In this document: piece after piece, positions 16,688 to 25,963 of the stretch
How positions within the stretch are numbered: the stretch's first letter is position 1
Layout: every line of letters starts with the position of its first letter
Assembly: GCF_039538765.1 (NCBI RefSeq)
Contig: NZ_BAABCJ010000005.1
Location: 124,001 to 188,000, forward strand
Source: Zhihengliuella alba
GTDB taxonomy: Bacteria > Actinomycetota > Actinomycetes > Actinomycetales > Micrococcaceae
DNA: 64,000 bases
Reading direction: 5' to 3'
Made by a program: the position numbers and the translations under genes
The notes under the pieces: generated by a model
The model's input: the letters and a program-made list of their open reading frames with translations, nothing else
Database searches by the model: none
Told to the model about the DNA's origin: nothing

Positions 16688-16723
16688 ATGATTGATTTTG
16701 CACCGGAGGCCTTCGCCTCCTGA
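16688..16723 (+). CDS. Tiny ORF, 11-aa peptide MIDFAPEAFAS
   Basis: ATG preceded by GGAGGAG (16674–16680) at seven bases, again a strong initiation signal. The coding sequence ends in a 6-bp stem with a CTTC loop (GGAGGC/GCCTCC) and a TGA. Such a short, acidic–hydrophobic peptide could be a leader peptide, a peptide signal or chance. It is in frame with small ORF 3 across that ORF's TGA. Included because the initiation site is as good as those of known genes in the window. Confidence 0.35.
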   Translation: MIDFAPEAFAS

Positions 16724-16979
16724 GTTCCGCAGGAACCGCACGACGACGTCGCAGCCGTCCCGCGGAACCGAGCCCGGGCCCGTCGCCGCACCGAGAGGTG
16801 CACGCGGCGGGCCCGGTGCTTTCCACCGTCGCGGCGTCCCCACTATCCCGGCCTCCCCCTCATGGCATTGCGCCGCCCGGCCGGTCTGGCCAGGGCCTCC
16901 ATCGCCGTGCACACTGAGAGTCCGGCGTACGCAGGGGAGCGTGGCCGCTGGGCGAGATGAAGCCGAGGAATGGTGCCGA

Positions 16980-17267
16980 ATGAGGGAGTCCGTGACACGG
17001 GCCAGACGGGCGAGCGCCATGGTGCTGGCGACGGCCACGCTCTTCCTGGTCTCTTGCAGCGCGACGTCGGCGCCGGGGCCCACGCCGGGGCCCGAGCCGG
17101 CGACGGTATTGGTGGCCACCGGGGCCACCGCCTTCGTCGCCGGGACCTACACGCCGCTGGAGGGGTCGCCGGACATCCTGCGGCAGGGAGTCCTCCGTCC
17201 GGACGGCGACGGTTGCCTGACTCTCGTCGAGGCGGACGCGACCATCCACCCGGTCCTGTTCCCTTGA
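16980..17267 (+). CDS. Small lipoprotein, unknown function
   Basis: 95-residue product with a typical lipoprotein signal: basic n-region (MRESVTRARRAS), hydrophobic core and lipobox LVSC near residue 26, so Cys would be lipid-modified after cleavage. The mature part is Pro/Gly-rich at first and then contains a short beta-type segment (TLVEADATIHPVLF). No family is recognised. GAGGA lies ten bases before the ATG. The frame is open further upstream, but the signal peptide fixes the start here. It lies 71 bp before fhs and may share its promoter. Confidence 0.65.
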   Translation: MRESVTRARRASAMVLATATLFLVSCSATSAPGPTPGPEPATVLVATGATAFVAGTYTPLEGSPDILRQGVLRPDGDGCLTLVEADATIHPVLFP

Positions 17268-17338
17268 GGCGTGCCGCGGTGGAGGGGTTCGGGACCGGCG
17301 CCCTATCCGGCACGCGGGTTCGTTGGTAGCGTCGGAAT

Positions 17339-19024
17339 GTGAGCACCGACACATCAGCAGGAGTCGCCGGCGATGCCGCCGAGACCGCATCCGCCGGGAC
17401 CGTACCCGGCGCTCCCCGGCCCATCGCCGAGATCGCAGCGGCCGCCGGGATCCCGGAGGCCGCCCTGGAGCCCTACGGCCGCCACCTCGGGAAGATCGAC
17501 GTCGACCAGCTCCCTCCGGGGGAACCGGCCGGCGCCGTCGTCCTCGTCACCGCCGTCTCCCCAACGCCGGCCGGCGAGGGCAAGTCCACCGTCACCGTGG
17601 GGTTGGGCGACGCGCTCGCCGCCGCCGGGCACCGCACCATGATCGCCCTCCGCGAGCCGTCTCTGGGGCCGGTCTTCGGCATGAAGGGCGGCGCCACCGG
17701 GGGCGGCGGAGCCCAGCTGGTGCCGATGGACAGGATCAACCTGCATTTCACTGCTGACTTCCATGCCATCACGAGCGCCAACAACCTCCTGGCGGCCATG
17801 GTCGACAACCATCTCCACCACGGCAACTCGCTCGATATCGATCCCGGCTCGATCGGCTTCAAGCGCGTCCTGGACATGAACGACCGCGCGCTGCGCCGGA
17901 TCCGCCTCGAGTCCGGCGGCGGTCGGGAGACCGGGTTCGAGATCACCGCGGCGAGCGAGGTCATGGCCGTCCTCTGCCTTGCCCGTGACATCCCCGATCT
18001 CCGTGCGCGACTCGGCCGCATCACCGTGGGATTCACGCGCAGCGGCTCCCCGGTGACGGCGGACGACCTCCGGGCCGCGGGGGCCATGACGATGCTCCTG
18101 CGCGAGGCCTTCAAGCCGAACCTGGTGCAGACCGCCGCGGGCACGCCGGCGGTGGTGCACGGCGGTCCGTTCGCAAACATCGCCCATGGCTGCAACTCGG
18201 CCATCGCCACCACCACGGCCCGGCGGCTCGCGGACGTGGTGGTGACCGAGGCCGGGTTCGGTGCCGACCTGGGAGCGGAGAAGTTCCTCGACATCAAGGC
18301 CCGGGTCGCGGACTGCGCGCCGACCGCCGTCGTCCTCGTGGCGACCGTCAGGGCGCTGAAGATGAACGCCGGCCGGGCGAAGGACGAGCTGGCCCAGGCC
18401 GACCCGGCCGCGGTGCAGGCCGGGCTGCCCAACCTCGCCCGGCACGTCGCCAACGTGCGGCGCTACGGCTACGAGCCCGTGGTGGCCGTGAACCGGTTCG
18501 GCACGGACACCGACGGAGAGCTGGCGGTGATCGAGCGGTTCTGCGCCGAGAACGGCGTGCGCTGCGCGCTCACGGAGGTCCACTCCCGCGGCGCGTCCGG
18601 AGGCGCGGAGCTCGCCCGCCACGTCGGCGAGCTGCTGGGCACCCGGCCGAGCTACCGGCCGATCTACCCCGCCGACGCGGAGGTCGAGGAGCAGCTGGAG
18701 GCGATCGTGCGGACCGTGTACGGCGGCGACGGCGTCGAGCTGGCCCCGGAGGCCCGGGCGCAGCTCGAGCGGATCCGGGCCCACGGCTGGGAGCGGCTGC
18801 CCGTCTGCATCGCCAAGACGCAGTACTCCTTCAGCGACGACCCCAAGCTGCTCGGCGCGCCCAGCGGCTTCACCGTACGCGTGCGGGAGCTGATCCCGCG
18901 GACGGGGGCCGGATTCATCGTGGCGCTGACCGGGACCATCATGACGATGCCCGGCCTGCCGGCCGCGCCCGCCGCGGAGGGCATGGACGTGCTCGACGAC
19001 GGCACCACCAGCGGCCTCTCCTGA
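17339..19024 (+). CDS. fhs: Formate–tetrahydrofolate ligase
   Basis: ATP-dependent synthesis of 10-formyl-tetrahydrofolate from formate and THF, feeding purine and one-carbon metabolism. The P-loop-like nucleotide site is in TAVSPTPAGEGKSTVTVGLG, and further family blocks include GMKGGATGGGGAQLVPM and the C-terminal MTMPGLPAAPAAEGMDV. Length 561 aa is that of the family. GTG start at 17339; no strong ribosome binding site is visible, so the start is by homology. It is convergent with ino1 across a strong terminator. In a genome that breaks down purines, it can capture released formate, but that link is inference. Confidence 0.95.
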   Translation: MSTDTSAGVAGDAAETASAGTVPGAPRPIAEIAAAAGIPEAALEPYGRHLGKIDVDQLPPGEPAGAVVLVTAVSPTPAGEGKSTVTVGLGDALAAAGHRTMIALREPSLGPVFGMKGGATGGGGAQLVPMDRINLHFTADFHAITSANNLLAAMVDNHLHHGNSLDIDPGSIGFKRVLDMNDRALRRIRLESGGGRETGFEITAASEVMAVLCLARDIPDLRARLGRITVGFTRSGSPVTADDLRAAGAMTMLLREAFKPNLVQTAAGTPAVVHGGPFANIAHGCNSAIATTTARRLADVVVTEAGFGADLGAEKFLDIKARVADCAPTAVVLVATVRALKMNAGRAKDELAQADPAAVQAGLPNLARHVANVRRYGYEPVVAVNRFGTDTDGELAVIERFCAENGVRCALTEVHSRGASGGAELARHVGELLGTRPSYRPIYPADAEVEEQLEAIVRTVYGGDGVELAPEARAQLERIRAHGWERLPVCIAKTQYSFSDDPKLLGAPSGFTVRVRELIPRTGAGFIVALTGTIMTMPGLPAAPAAEGMDVLDDGTTSGLS

Positions 19025-19048
19025 GTCGGACGCGGTGCGCGCCAACGG

Positions 19049-19088
19049 CAGAGGCCGGCCCCTCCCGCGGAGGAGGGGCCGGCCTCTG
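19049..19088. terminator. Bidirectional terminator between fhs and ino1
   Basis: Perfect 17-bp GC-rich stem (19049–19065 with 19072–19088) with a 6-nt loop, between two convergent stop codons. No long T run on either side, as usual for high-GC actinobacteria. Confidence 0.85.
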
Positions 19089-19105
19089 GACGAAGGCGGT
19101 GACCG

Positions 19106-20191
19106 CTACCGGTCGCCGTCGCCGCGGATGAAGGCCTCGACCTTCTCGTGCGCCACGTCGTCGTTGTACTGCTCCGGCGGCGACTTCATGAAGTAGCTGG
19201 ACGCGGAGAGGATCGGTCCGCCGATGCCGCGGTCCTTGGCGATCTTCGCCGCGCGGACGGCGTCGATGATCACGCCCGCGGAGTTCGGGGAGTCCCAGAC
19301 CTCCAGCTTGTACTCGAGGGAGACGGGGGCGTCGCCGAAGTTGCGGCCCTCGAGGCGGACGAACGCCCACTTGCGGTCGTCGAGCCAGGAGACGAAGTCG
19401 GACGGGCCGATGTGGACGTCGTCCGCGCCGAGCACCGCGTTGGTGTTGGACGTGACGGCCTGGGTCTTCGAGATCTTCTTGGACTCGAGGCGCTCGCGCT
19501 CGAGCATGTTCTTGAAGTCCATGTTGCCGCCCACGTTGAGCTGGTACGTGCGGTCCAGCGTGACGCCGCGGTCCTGGAACAGGCGGGCCATCACGCGGTG
19601 GGTGATGGTGGCGCCGATCTGGGACTTGATGTCGTCGCCCACGATCGGGACGCCGGCGTCGGCGAACTTGTCCGCCCACTCCTTGGTGCCGGCGATGAAC
19701 ACCGGCAGCGCGTTGACGAACGCGACCTTGGCGTCGATGGCGGCCTGCGCGTAGAAGTGCGCGGCGTCCTCGGAGCCGACGGGCAGGTAGCAGACCAGGA
19801 CGTCCACCTCGGCGTCCTTGAGCGCCTGCACCACGTCGACGGGCTCGTCCGCGGACTCCTCGATGGTCTCGCGGTAGTACTTGCCGAGGCCGTCGAGGGT
19901 GTGGCCGCGCTGGACGGTCACGCCGGTGGCGGGGACGTCGGCGATCTTGATGGTGTTGTTCTCGGAGGCCCCGATCGCATCGGCGAGGTCCAGACCGACC
20001 TTCTTGGCGTCGACGTCGAACGCGGCGACGAACTGGACGTCGTTGACGTGGTAATCGCCGAACTGGACGTGCATCAGGCCGGGGACGCTCGCCTGGGGAT
20101 CGGCGTCCTTGTAGTACTCGACGCCCTGCACTAGTGACGCGGCGCAGTTGCCCACGCCCACGATTCCTACCCGGATGGGATTACCCGACAA
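19106..20191 (-). CDS. ino1: Inositol-3-phosphate synthase
   Basis: NAD-dependent conversion of glucose-6-phosphate to myo-inositol-3-phosphate, first step to phosphatidylinositol, its mannosides and mycothiol in Actinobacteria. N-terminal Rossmann motif VGIVGVGNCAASLVQG; central SDDIKSQIGAT-like segment (VGDDIKSQIGATITHRVMA) and NVGGNMDFKNM; C-terminal KSPPEQYNDD. The 361-aa length and motif set match the short mycobacterial type. The A/T-rich interval 20192–20349 with the divergent ROK gene must carry both promoters. A GT87-type mannosyltransferase-like gene nearby fits an inositol-lipid context. Confidence 0.95.
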   Translation of the reverse strand: MSGNPIRVGIVGVGNCAASLVQGVEYYKDADPQASVPGLMHVQFGDYHVNDVQFVAAFDVDAKKVGLDLADAIGASENNTIKIADVPATGVTVQRGHTLDGLGKYYRETIEESADEPVDVVQALKDAEVDVLVCYLPVGSEDAAHFYAQAAIDAKVAFVNALPVFIAGTKEWADKFADAGVPIVGDDIKSQIGATITHRVMARLFQDRGVTLDRTYQLNVGGNMDFKNMLERERLESKKISKTQAVTSNTNAVLGADDVHIGPSDFVSWLDDRKWAFVRLEGRNFGDAPVSLEYKLEVWDSPNSAGVIIDAVRAAKIAKDRGIGGPILSASSYFMKSPPEQYNDDVAHEKVEAFIRGDGDR

Positions 20192-20349
20192 CGTGACTCC
20201 TCAAGAGAATTTCGCGAAAAAAGGTGGACAGGGCATGGCAGGGCCGTGTCCACAGTCTTAATGAAGTCTAAGTGACCATGGGGGCGCCGTATTCCCGGCG
20301 CGCGGAGTGACGCCCGTCTCGTCCGGGACGGATGGGGGAGAATGCCGGG

Positions 20350-21369
20350 ATGAGCGAGAACCAGCTGCAGGGGCCCGGCGCCGCACCGGCGAGCGGGGGA
20401 GGCCCGGCGATCGGCATCGACGTCGGCGGCACCAAGATCGCGGCCGGCCTGGTGGGCGGGGACGGACGGCTCCTGCAGCGGGCCGGCCGGCGCACGCCCC
20501 GCCCCGTCAGCGACCCGGCCTCCGAGGAGATGAAGGCGGAGGCGGTCGAGGCGGCCGTCGTCGCGGTGGTGCGGGAGCTCGGGGCGGACGCGCCGGACGC
20601 TCCGGTCGGCGTCGGGGCGGCGGGCTGGATGGACCGCTCCGGCCGCGAGGTCCTCTTCAGCCCGCACCTCGCCTGGCGGAACGAGCCGCTGCAGGAACGC
20701 CTCGAGCAGGCGCTCGGGCGCCCGGTGCTCCTGACCAACGACGCCGACGCCGCCGCGTGGGCCGAGTGGCGGTTCGGGGCCGCCCGGGAGGAGACCCACG
20801 TGGTCTGCCTGACCCTGGGCACGGGCATCGGCGGGGCGACGATCGTCGACGGGCGGATCCAGCGCGGCCGTTTCGGCGTCGCCGGCGAGTTCGGGCACCA
20901 GACGATCGTGCCGGGCGGTCACCGGTGCGCGTGCGGCAACCGCGGCTGCTGGGAGCAGTACGCCTCCGGCAACGCGCTCGGGCGGGAGGGACGCGGCCTC
21001 GTGGAGGCGGCCTCGCCGATCGCCCACGCCCTGCGGGCCGCGGTGGACGACGACGCCGCGCTCGTCACCGGCGCCCTCGTCACCCAGCTCGCGGCCGAGG
21101 GCGACCCCGCCTGCCGGGACCTGATCGACGAGATGGGCCAGTGGCTCGGCCTGGGGATCGCGAACCTGGCCGCGGTGCTGGACCCGGGGGTCTTCGTGAT
21201 CGGCGGGGGCCTCGGCTCGGCCTCGACCGCACTGGTCGAGACGGCCGAGCACTCCTACCGGCGATCCCTCAGCGGCCGCGGCTACCGTCCGTTCGCCCGC
21301 GTGGCCCAGGCCCAGCTCGGGGCCGAGGCCGGACTGATCGGGGCGGCCGACCTGGCGCGGCGCCGATAG
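20350..21369 (+). CDS. ROK family sugar kinase (glucokinase-like)
   Basis: ROK-fold kinase of 339 aa. N-terminal phosphate-binding IGIDVGGTKIAAGLVGG; second ATP motif LTLGTGIGGATIVDG; the ROK zinc motif is complete in HRCACGNRGCWEQYASG; Asp of the catalytic base is in LTNDADAAAWAEW. This set fits glucokinase or a related hexose/acetylhexosamine kinase; the residues do not separate these. The ATG at 20350 is taken because GGGGGAGA stands eight bases upstream; another ATG at 20332 lies in frame. Divergent from ino1, so the kinase product glucose-6-phosphate would be the ino1 substrate, which may be meaningful. Confidence 0.85.
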   Translation: MSENQLQGPGAAPASGGGPAIGIDVGGTKIAAGLVGGDGRLLQRAGRRTPRPVSDPASEEMKAEAVEAAVVAVVRELGADAPDAPVGVGAAGWMDRSGREVLFSPHLAWRNEPLQERLEQALGRPVLLTNDADAAAWAEWRFGAAREETHVVCLTLGTGIGGATIVDGRIQRGRFGVAGEFGHQTIVPGGHRCACGNRGCWEQYASGNALGREGRGLVEAASPIAHALRAAVDDDAALVTGALVTQLAAEGDPACRDLIDEMGQWLGLGIANLAAVLDPGVFVIGGGLGSASTALVETAEHSYRRSLSGRGYRPFARVAQAQLGAEAGLIGAADLARRR

Positions 21370-21378
21370 GCTGGCCGC

Positions 21379-22863
21379 ATGGCATCGACGTCGCCCCGCT
21401 CACGCACCACGGGCCCCCGCCCCGCCAGTCCCGGGGCGTCCGCGCGGATCACCGCGCCGTCGCGCAACGACTCCCTGCTCCGGCGCTTCACCGAGGTGAT
21501 CGGCGGCCCACTGGGCCGGCACACCGAGCCGGGCACCACGCCCACCGGGTTCTGGTCCATCGACCGGGTGCTCATCGCCCTGACCATCGTCGGCGTGCTG
21601 CTCGCGGTCGGCGTGAAGAACGCCTGCCGCGTCGGCGGCTGGACCGGCCTGAACGCCTACCAGTGGGCGTGCTACTCGGACTTCCCCGCGCTGTACTACG
21701 CCCGCGGCCTCGCCGACAACCCGCTGGCCCCGTTCCTGGCCGGCTCGGACTTCGAGTACCCGGTGCTCATGTCCGCGGTCGCGTCCTTCACGGCCGCGCT
21801 CGTCACCCCGGGCGACTACAACCGCTCGCTGGCCTTCTTCGACGTCAACGTCCTCTTCATCGGTCTGCTGTGGGCCGCCGTCGTGCTGCTGACCGCCCGG
21901 ACCGCCGGGCGGCGGCCGTGGGACGCCGCGATGGTCGCGCTGGCCCCGGGCATGATCCTCGCGTCGACGATCAACTGGGACCTCTGGGCCGTCGCCGCAC
22001 TGGCCGGCGCCATGTACGCGTTCGGCCGCGACCGCACCCTCCTCGCGGGCGTCCTGATCGGGCTCGGCACGGCCACCAAGCTGTACCCGGTGCTGTTCCT
22101 GGGGGCCGTCCTGGTCCTCGCGCTGCGCACCGGCCGGTGGAGGGCCCTGGGCCGGACGACGGCGGGGGCCGTGGGCGCCTGGCTCGCCGTGAACCTGCCG
22201 GTGATGGCGTTCAACTTCGAGGCCTGGAGCGTCTTCTGGACGTTCACGCAGGAGCGGGAGGCCGGCTGGTCCTCGCTCTGGCACGCGTGGAACACGGTGG
22301 CCTCGAGCCTCGGCGGGCAGGGCCTGTCCGCGGAGACGATCAACTCCGCAGGCTTCTGGCTCTTCTTCCTCGCCTGCGCCGGCATCGCGGTCCTCGGCCT
22401 CGCGGCGCCCCGGCGTCCGCGCGTGGCCCAGCTCGCGTTCCTGATCGTCGCCAGCTTCGTCCTCTTCAACAAGGTGTACTCGCCGCAGTTCGTGGTCTGG
22501 CTGATCCCGCTGGCCGTCCTGGCGCTGCCGGGCTGGCGGGACTTCCTGATCTGGCAGTTCTTCGAGGTCCTGCACTTCTTCGCCATCTGGGCGTACCTGT
22601 ACTCGATGGACGCGCAGCTGGAGGCGGCGAACGCCCTCGCCCCGTCGGCGTACGTGCTGGCCGTCGCCGGCCACATGCTCTCCCTCCTGTACCTCATGGG
22701 CCGGGTGGTGCACGGGATGCTCGACGCCGGGGCGGACCCGGTCCGGCGCCCGGGGGCGGGGAACGTGGTCCAGGACGATCCCGCCGGCGGGCCCTTCGCC
22801 GGCGCGGCCGACCGGCTGACGCTGGCCACCTTGCGGGGAACGCTGCGGCGCCGTGCGTCCTGA
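21379..22863 (+). CDS. GT87-type (DUF2029) polyprenyl-phosphate glycosyltransferase
   Basis: Integral membrane protein of 494 aa with a cytoplasmic Ser/Arg/Pro-rich N-terminus, about 10 transmembrane helices, and a short cytoplasmic tail. The segment after the first helix has the acidic loop FPALYYARGLADNP...SDFEYPVL, and ATKLYPVLFLGAV lies mid-protein, as in GT-C fold mannosyltransferases that use polyprenyl-phosphate sugars. Related genes next to ino1/PBP genes occur across Actinobacteria. It starts 9 bp after the ROK stop and overlaps the next gene by 11 bp, so these are co-transcribed. Donor and acceptor are unknown; a role in lipoglycan or arabinomannan-type synthesis is inference. Confidence 0.72.
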   Translation: MASTSPRSRTTGPRPASPGASARITAPSRNDSLLRRFTEVIGGPLGRHTEPGTTPTGFWSIDRVLIALTIVGVLLAVGVKNACRVGGWTGLNAYQWACYSDFPALYYARGLADNPLAPFLAGSDFEYPVLMSAVASFTAALVTPGDYNRSLAFFDVNVLFIGLLWAAVVLLTARTAGRRPWDAAMVALAPGMILASTINWDLWAVAALAGAMYAFGRDRTLLAGVLIGLGTATKLYPVLFLGAVLVLALRTGRWRALGRTTAGAVGAWLAVNLPVMAFNFEAWSVFWTFTQEREAGWSSLWHAWNTVASSLGGQGLSAETINSAGFWLFFLACAGIAVLGLAAPRRPRVAQLAFLIVASFVLFNKVYSPQFVVWLIPLAVLALPGWRDFLIWQFFEVLHFFAIWAYLYSMDAQLEAANALAPSAYVLAVAGHMLSLLYLMGRVVHGMLDAGADPVRRPGAGNVVQDDPAGGPFAGAADRLTLATLRGTLRRRAS

Positions 22864-24436
22864 GGCCGGCACGACCCCCGGCTCCGCGGACCGTCCCGAC
22901 CCCGCCGGGTCGTCCGCCGCAGGTTCCGGCCCCGCCGCGGGACTGGACGCGGCCGTCGTCGGCTCCGGCCCCAACGGGCTCGCCGCCGCCGTCACCCTCG
23001 CCCGCGCCGGCGCGCGGGTCACGGTCTACGAGGCCGCCGCCGCGATCGGCGGGGCCGCGCGGACCGCGGAGCGCGAGGTCTCGGGCGTGGGACGCGTGCG
23101 GTACGACGTCGGGTCCGCCGTCCACCCGACCGCCCTGGTCTCCGAGTTCTTCGACGGCATCGGGCTGGCGGACCGGGTCGGGTTCGCCCGGCCCGAGCTC
23201 TCCTACGCGCATCCGCTGCCCGGGGACCGCACGGCCGGACTGGCCTGGCGGGACCCCGAGCGCACGCTGACCGGCCTCGCCGGCGCCGCGCCCGCCGAGG
23301 CCGACGCCTACCGCAGGGCCGTCCTGCCCCTGGCCCGCCGGTCCGCGGACCTCGCCCGGCTCCTGCTGCACCCCGTCCTCCCGCTCCCGGACCTCGGACC
23401 GCGCGGCCGGGGCACCGCGACGGCCGCCCGGCTGGTGCTGTCCTCCGCGGCGCTCGCCGTCCCACCGCTCCATGGCGCGCTCGTCCGGCGGGCGCCGGTG
23501 GTCGCCGCGATGCTGGCCGGGCTGCGCGGCCACCTGCCCGGCGGCGGCACCGGGCCCGGGGCGCAGGGCGCCGCCCTCTTCCTCGCGGCCCTGGCCCACG
23601 GGGAGGGCTGGGCGATCCCGCTCGGCGGCTCCGGGGCGATCACGCAGGCCCTGGGCCGGGTGCTGGCCGAGTCCGGCGGGCGGATCGAGCTGGGCCGGCG
23701 CGTCGCGGACCGACAGGAGCTGCCCGAGCCCCTCGTCCTGTTCGACACCTCCCCGGAGACCCTCGCGGCCGCCGTGCCCGGGCTGCCGCCGGCCGTGGAG
23801 CGGCGTCTGCGGAACCGCCGCCGCGGGCCCGGCGCCGCCGTCGTGCACTTCGTGACCGGTGGCCCCGTCCCCTGGTCCGATCCGCGGCTGGGGGCGGCCG
23901 GGACCCTGCATCTGGGCGGAGACGCCGCGCGGATCGCCGCCTCCGAGCGGGCGAGCCGGCGGCGCTTCCCCGCCGAGAACCCCTACGTCCTGCTGAGTCA
24001 GCCATCGGCGTTCGACCCCGGCCGCGCGCCCGCCGGCCACCACGTGCTCTGGACCTACACGCACGTCCCGCCGAACACCTCGCCGGACACCGTGCGCACC
24101 GCGGTGCAGGCGCAGATGGAGCGGCACGCCCCCGGGTTCGGGGCCACCGTGCTGGACGCCTGGGTCGAGGGCCCGGCCGCGCTCGAGGCGGGCAATGCCA
24201 ACCTGGTCGGCGGGGACATCGCCGGCGGCGCCGTCGACACGCGCGGGCTGCTGCTGCGCCCCGGATTCGGCCTGCGCTCCTCGCTCGGCGGCGCGCCCTG
24301 GCGCTCGCCGGCGCCCGGCGTCTACCTCTGCTCGGCGTTCACGCCGCCCGGCCCGGCGGTGCACGGGATGGCCGGGCACCTCGCCGCCCGCCGGGCACTG
24401 GCCGACTCCGGCCTCCTCCGCAGGGCTGATCTTTGA
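22853..24436 (+). CDS. NAD(P)/FAD-dependent oxidoreductase, phytoene-desaturase-like
   Basis: Flavoprotein of 527 aa. The FAD dinucleotide motif is AAVVGSGPNGLAAAVTLARAG, followed by VYEAAAAIGGAARTAE, the typical second block of the crtI/PYROXD2-like amine oxidase group. The C-terminus carries the FAD-contacting segment PGVYLCSAFTPPGPAVHGMAGHLAA. About 35 residues of Pro/Gly/Ser-rich tail precede the fold. GTG start overlapping the glycosyltransferase stop. The substrate is unknown; there are no other carotenoid genes here, so a carotenoid desaturase role is not supported beyond fold. Confidence 0.8.
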   Translation: MRPEAGTTPGSADRPDPAGSSAAGSGPAAGLDAAVVGSGPNGLAAAVTLARAGARVTVYEAAAAIGGAARTAEREVSGVGRVRYDVGSAVHPTALVSEFFDGIGLADRVGFARPELSYAHPLPGDRTAGLAWRDPERTLTGLAGAAPAEADAYRRAVLPLARRSADLARLLLHPVLPLPDLGPRGRGTATAARLVLSSAALAVPPLHGALVRRAPVVAAMLAGLRGHLPGGGTGPGAQGAALFLAALAHGEGWAIPLGGSGAITQALGRVLAESGGRIELGRRVADRQELPEPLVLFDTSPETLAAAVPGLPPAVERRLRNRRRGPGAAVVHFVTGGPVPWSDPRLGAAGTLHLGGDAARIAASERASRRRFPAENPYVLLSQPSAFDPGRAPAGHHVLWTYTHVPPNTSPDTVRTAVQAQMERHAPGFGATVLDAWVEGPAALEAGNANLVGGDIAGGAVDTRGLLLRPGFGLRSSLGGAPWRSPAPGVYLCSAFTPPGPAVHGMAGHLAARRALADSGLLRRADL

Positions 24437-24631
24437 CCCGAATCGGCGCCATACAGCCGAATCCGTTCGCCGTTCGCCCCTGTAACACGCTAGCGTTGGA
24501 GAAACTGTTGCAGATGTCTCGGCCACGCACGGCCTCGAGACGCACAGTCCACAATCCGCGTTTGCCGGGGCAGAAACGAACGGCTGCCCCGGCAGACGCA
24601 TCCTTCTGAAGCGGAAGACCAGGCGCGGACG

Positions 24632-25963
24632 ATGAGCCAGCCACAGGACTACGACGCGGCCGACGTCAGCTTCGCCGAGCTGGCCGAGCGCCGCCGCGGG
24701 CCCGTGCTCCGGTTCCTGCGCCGGCATCCGCGCGGCACGGACGCGCTGGTGGTCGCCCTCTACCTCCTCTCCGCCGGCGCGCTGCTGACCATGGCCGCCG
24801 GGCCGGTGCCGTGGCCCGCGCTCGTGTGCGTGGCGGTGGTCGCCGCCGCGCTCTGGTTCCGCCGCGCGGCGCCCTTCGCGGTGCTGGGGATCGTCGCCGT
24901 CGCGACGCTCGCCCTCATGGTGGTGGACCCGTTCCACGGCGTGTTCAGCATGGGCCTCTGGCTGGCGCTCTACGCGGCCGGGACCCAGTACACGTGGTGG
25001 CGCTCCATGGCCATGGCCGTCCTGATGAGCGCCGTCCAGGTCCTCATGACCGCCCTGTGGGTCCTCCCGCACCTCATGGACCAGCAGCACGAGCCGCACA
25101 TGGACATCCAGATCGGCAGCCTGCCGGACGCGATCCTCCTGATCTCGGCGCTGACGGTCTCCGCGAACCTGATCTCCGTCGGCATCGGCGCCGCGGTGCG
25201 CAGCAACCGGCTCCACCAGGCCGAGCTGGCCAACTGGGGGCTCCGGGTGCAGCGGCTGGCCCAGGTGCACGAGAGGAACCGGATCGCCCGGGAGATGCAC
25301 GACGTCGTGGCGCACTCCCTCTCGGTGATGGTCGCCCTCGCCGACGGCGCGGCTGTGGTGGTCCGCCGCAGCCCCGACCGCGCCCAGGAGGTCCTCGGCG
25401 AACTCTCCACCACCGGTCGGCGCGCCCTGCGCGACACGCGCCGCGTGATCGGCGTGCTCCGCGAGGGGGCGGCCCCGCTGGAGCCGCAGCCGGCCGAGGC
25501 CACGCTCAACCAGATGCTCGAAGGCTTCCGCGTGGCCGGGCTGCCGTTGGAGTACAGCGCGTCCGGGTGCGAGCTGCCGGACGACGCCGGGCTCCGGCTG
25601 ACCGTGCACCGCATCATCCAGGAGTCGCTCACCAACGTGCTGCGCCACGGCCGCGACGTGACCCGCGTGACCGTCGACTGCACCACTGCGGAGCGCCCGT
25701 CCGGCGGCCACTCGGTCCGCCTCCGCGTGCACGACGACGGCCGGGGTGGCGCGGACACCGGCGGGGCCGCCCCGCCGAAGGCCGGCCGCGACGTCGGCCC
25801 GCCGGGGCCCGGCCAGGGACTGCGCGGCATCGCCGAGCGGGTGGCGATCTACGACGGCTCGTTCCGTGCGGGCCCGGACCCGGCCGGCGGGTGGAGCGTC
25901 GACGCCGAGCTCAGAGTCACCGGAGAGATATGCCCAGGGGGGAATACAGAAGATGAGCAGTGA
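24632..25963 (+). CDS. Two-component sensor histidine kinase (HisKA_3/NarL type)
   Basis: 443-aa membrane kinase. Residues ~35–195 form four to five transmembrane helices without a large periplasmic domain, a layout typical of intramembrane sensors. The dimerisation/phosphoacceptor helix has REMHDVVAHSLSVMVALADG with His in the DVVAH region, the N-box is HRIIQESLTNVLRHG, and the G-box lies in GPGQGLRGIAERVAIYDGS. It overlaps the response-regulator gene by 11 bp. The preceding 195 bp (24437–24631) hold the likely promoter. The stimulus is unknown. Confidence 0.9.
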   Translation: MSQPQDYDAADVSFAELAERRRGPVLRFLRRHPRGTDALVVALYLLSAGALLTMAAGPVPWPALVCVAVVAAALWFRRAAPFAVLGIVAVATLALMVVDPFHGVFSMGLWLALYAAGTQYTWWRSMAMAVLMSAVQVLMTALWVLPHLMDQQHEPHMDIQIGSLPDAILLISALTVSANLISVGIGAAVRSNRLHQAELANWGLRVQRLAQVHERNRIAREMHDVVAHSLSVMVALADGAAVVVRRSPDRAQEVLGELSTTGRRALRDTRRVIGVLREGAAPLEPQPAEATLNQMLEGFRVAGLPLEYSASGCELPDDAGLRLTVHRIIQESLTNVLRHGRDVTRVTVDCTTAERPSGGHSVRLRVHDDGRGGADTGGAAPPKAGRDVGPPGPGQGLRGIAERVAIYDGSFRAGPDPAGGWSVDAELRVTGEICPGGNTEDEQ

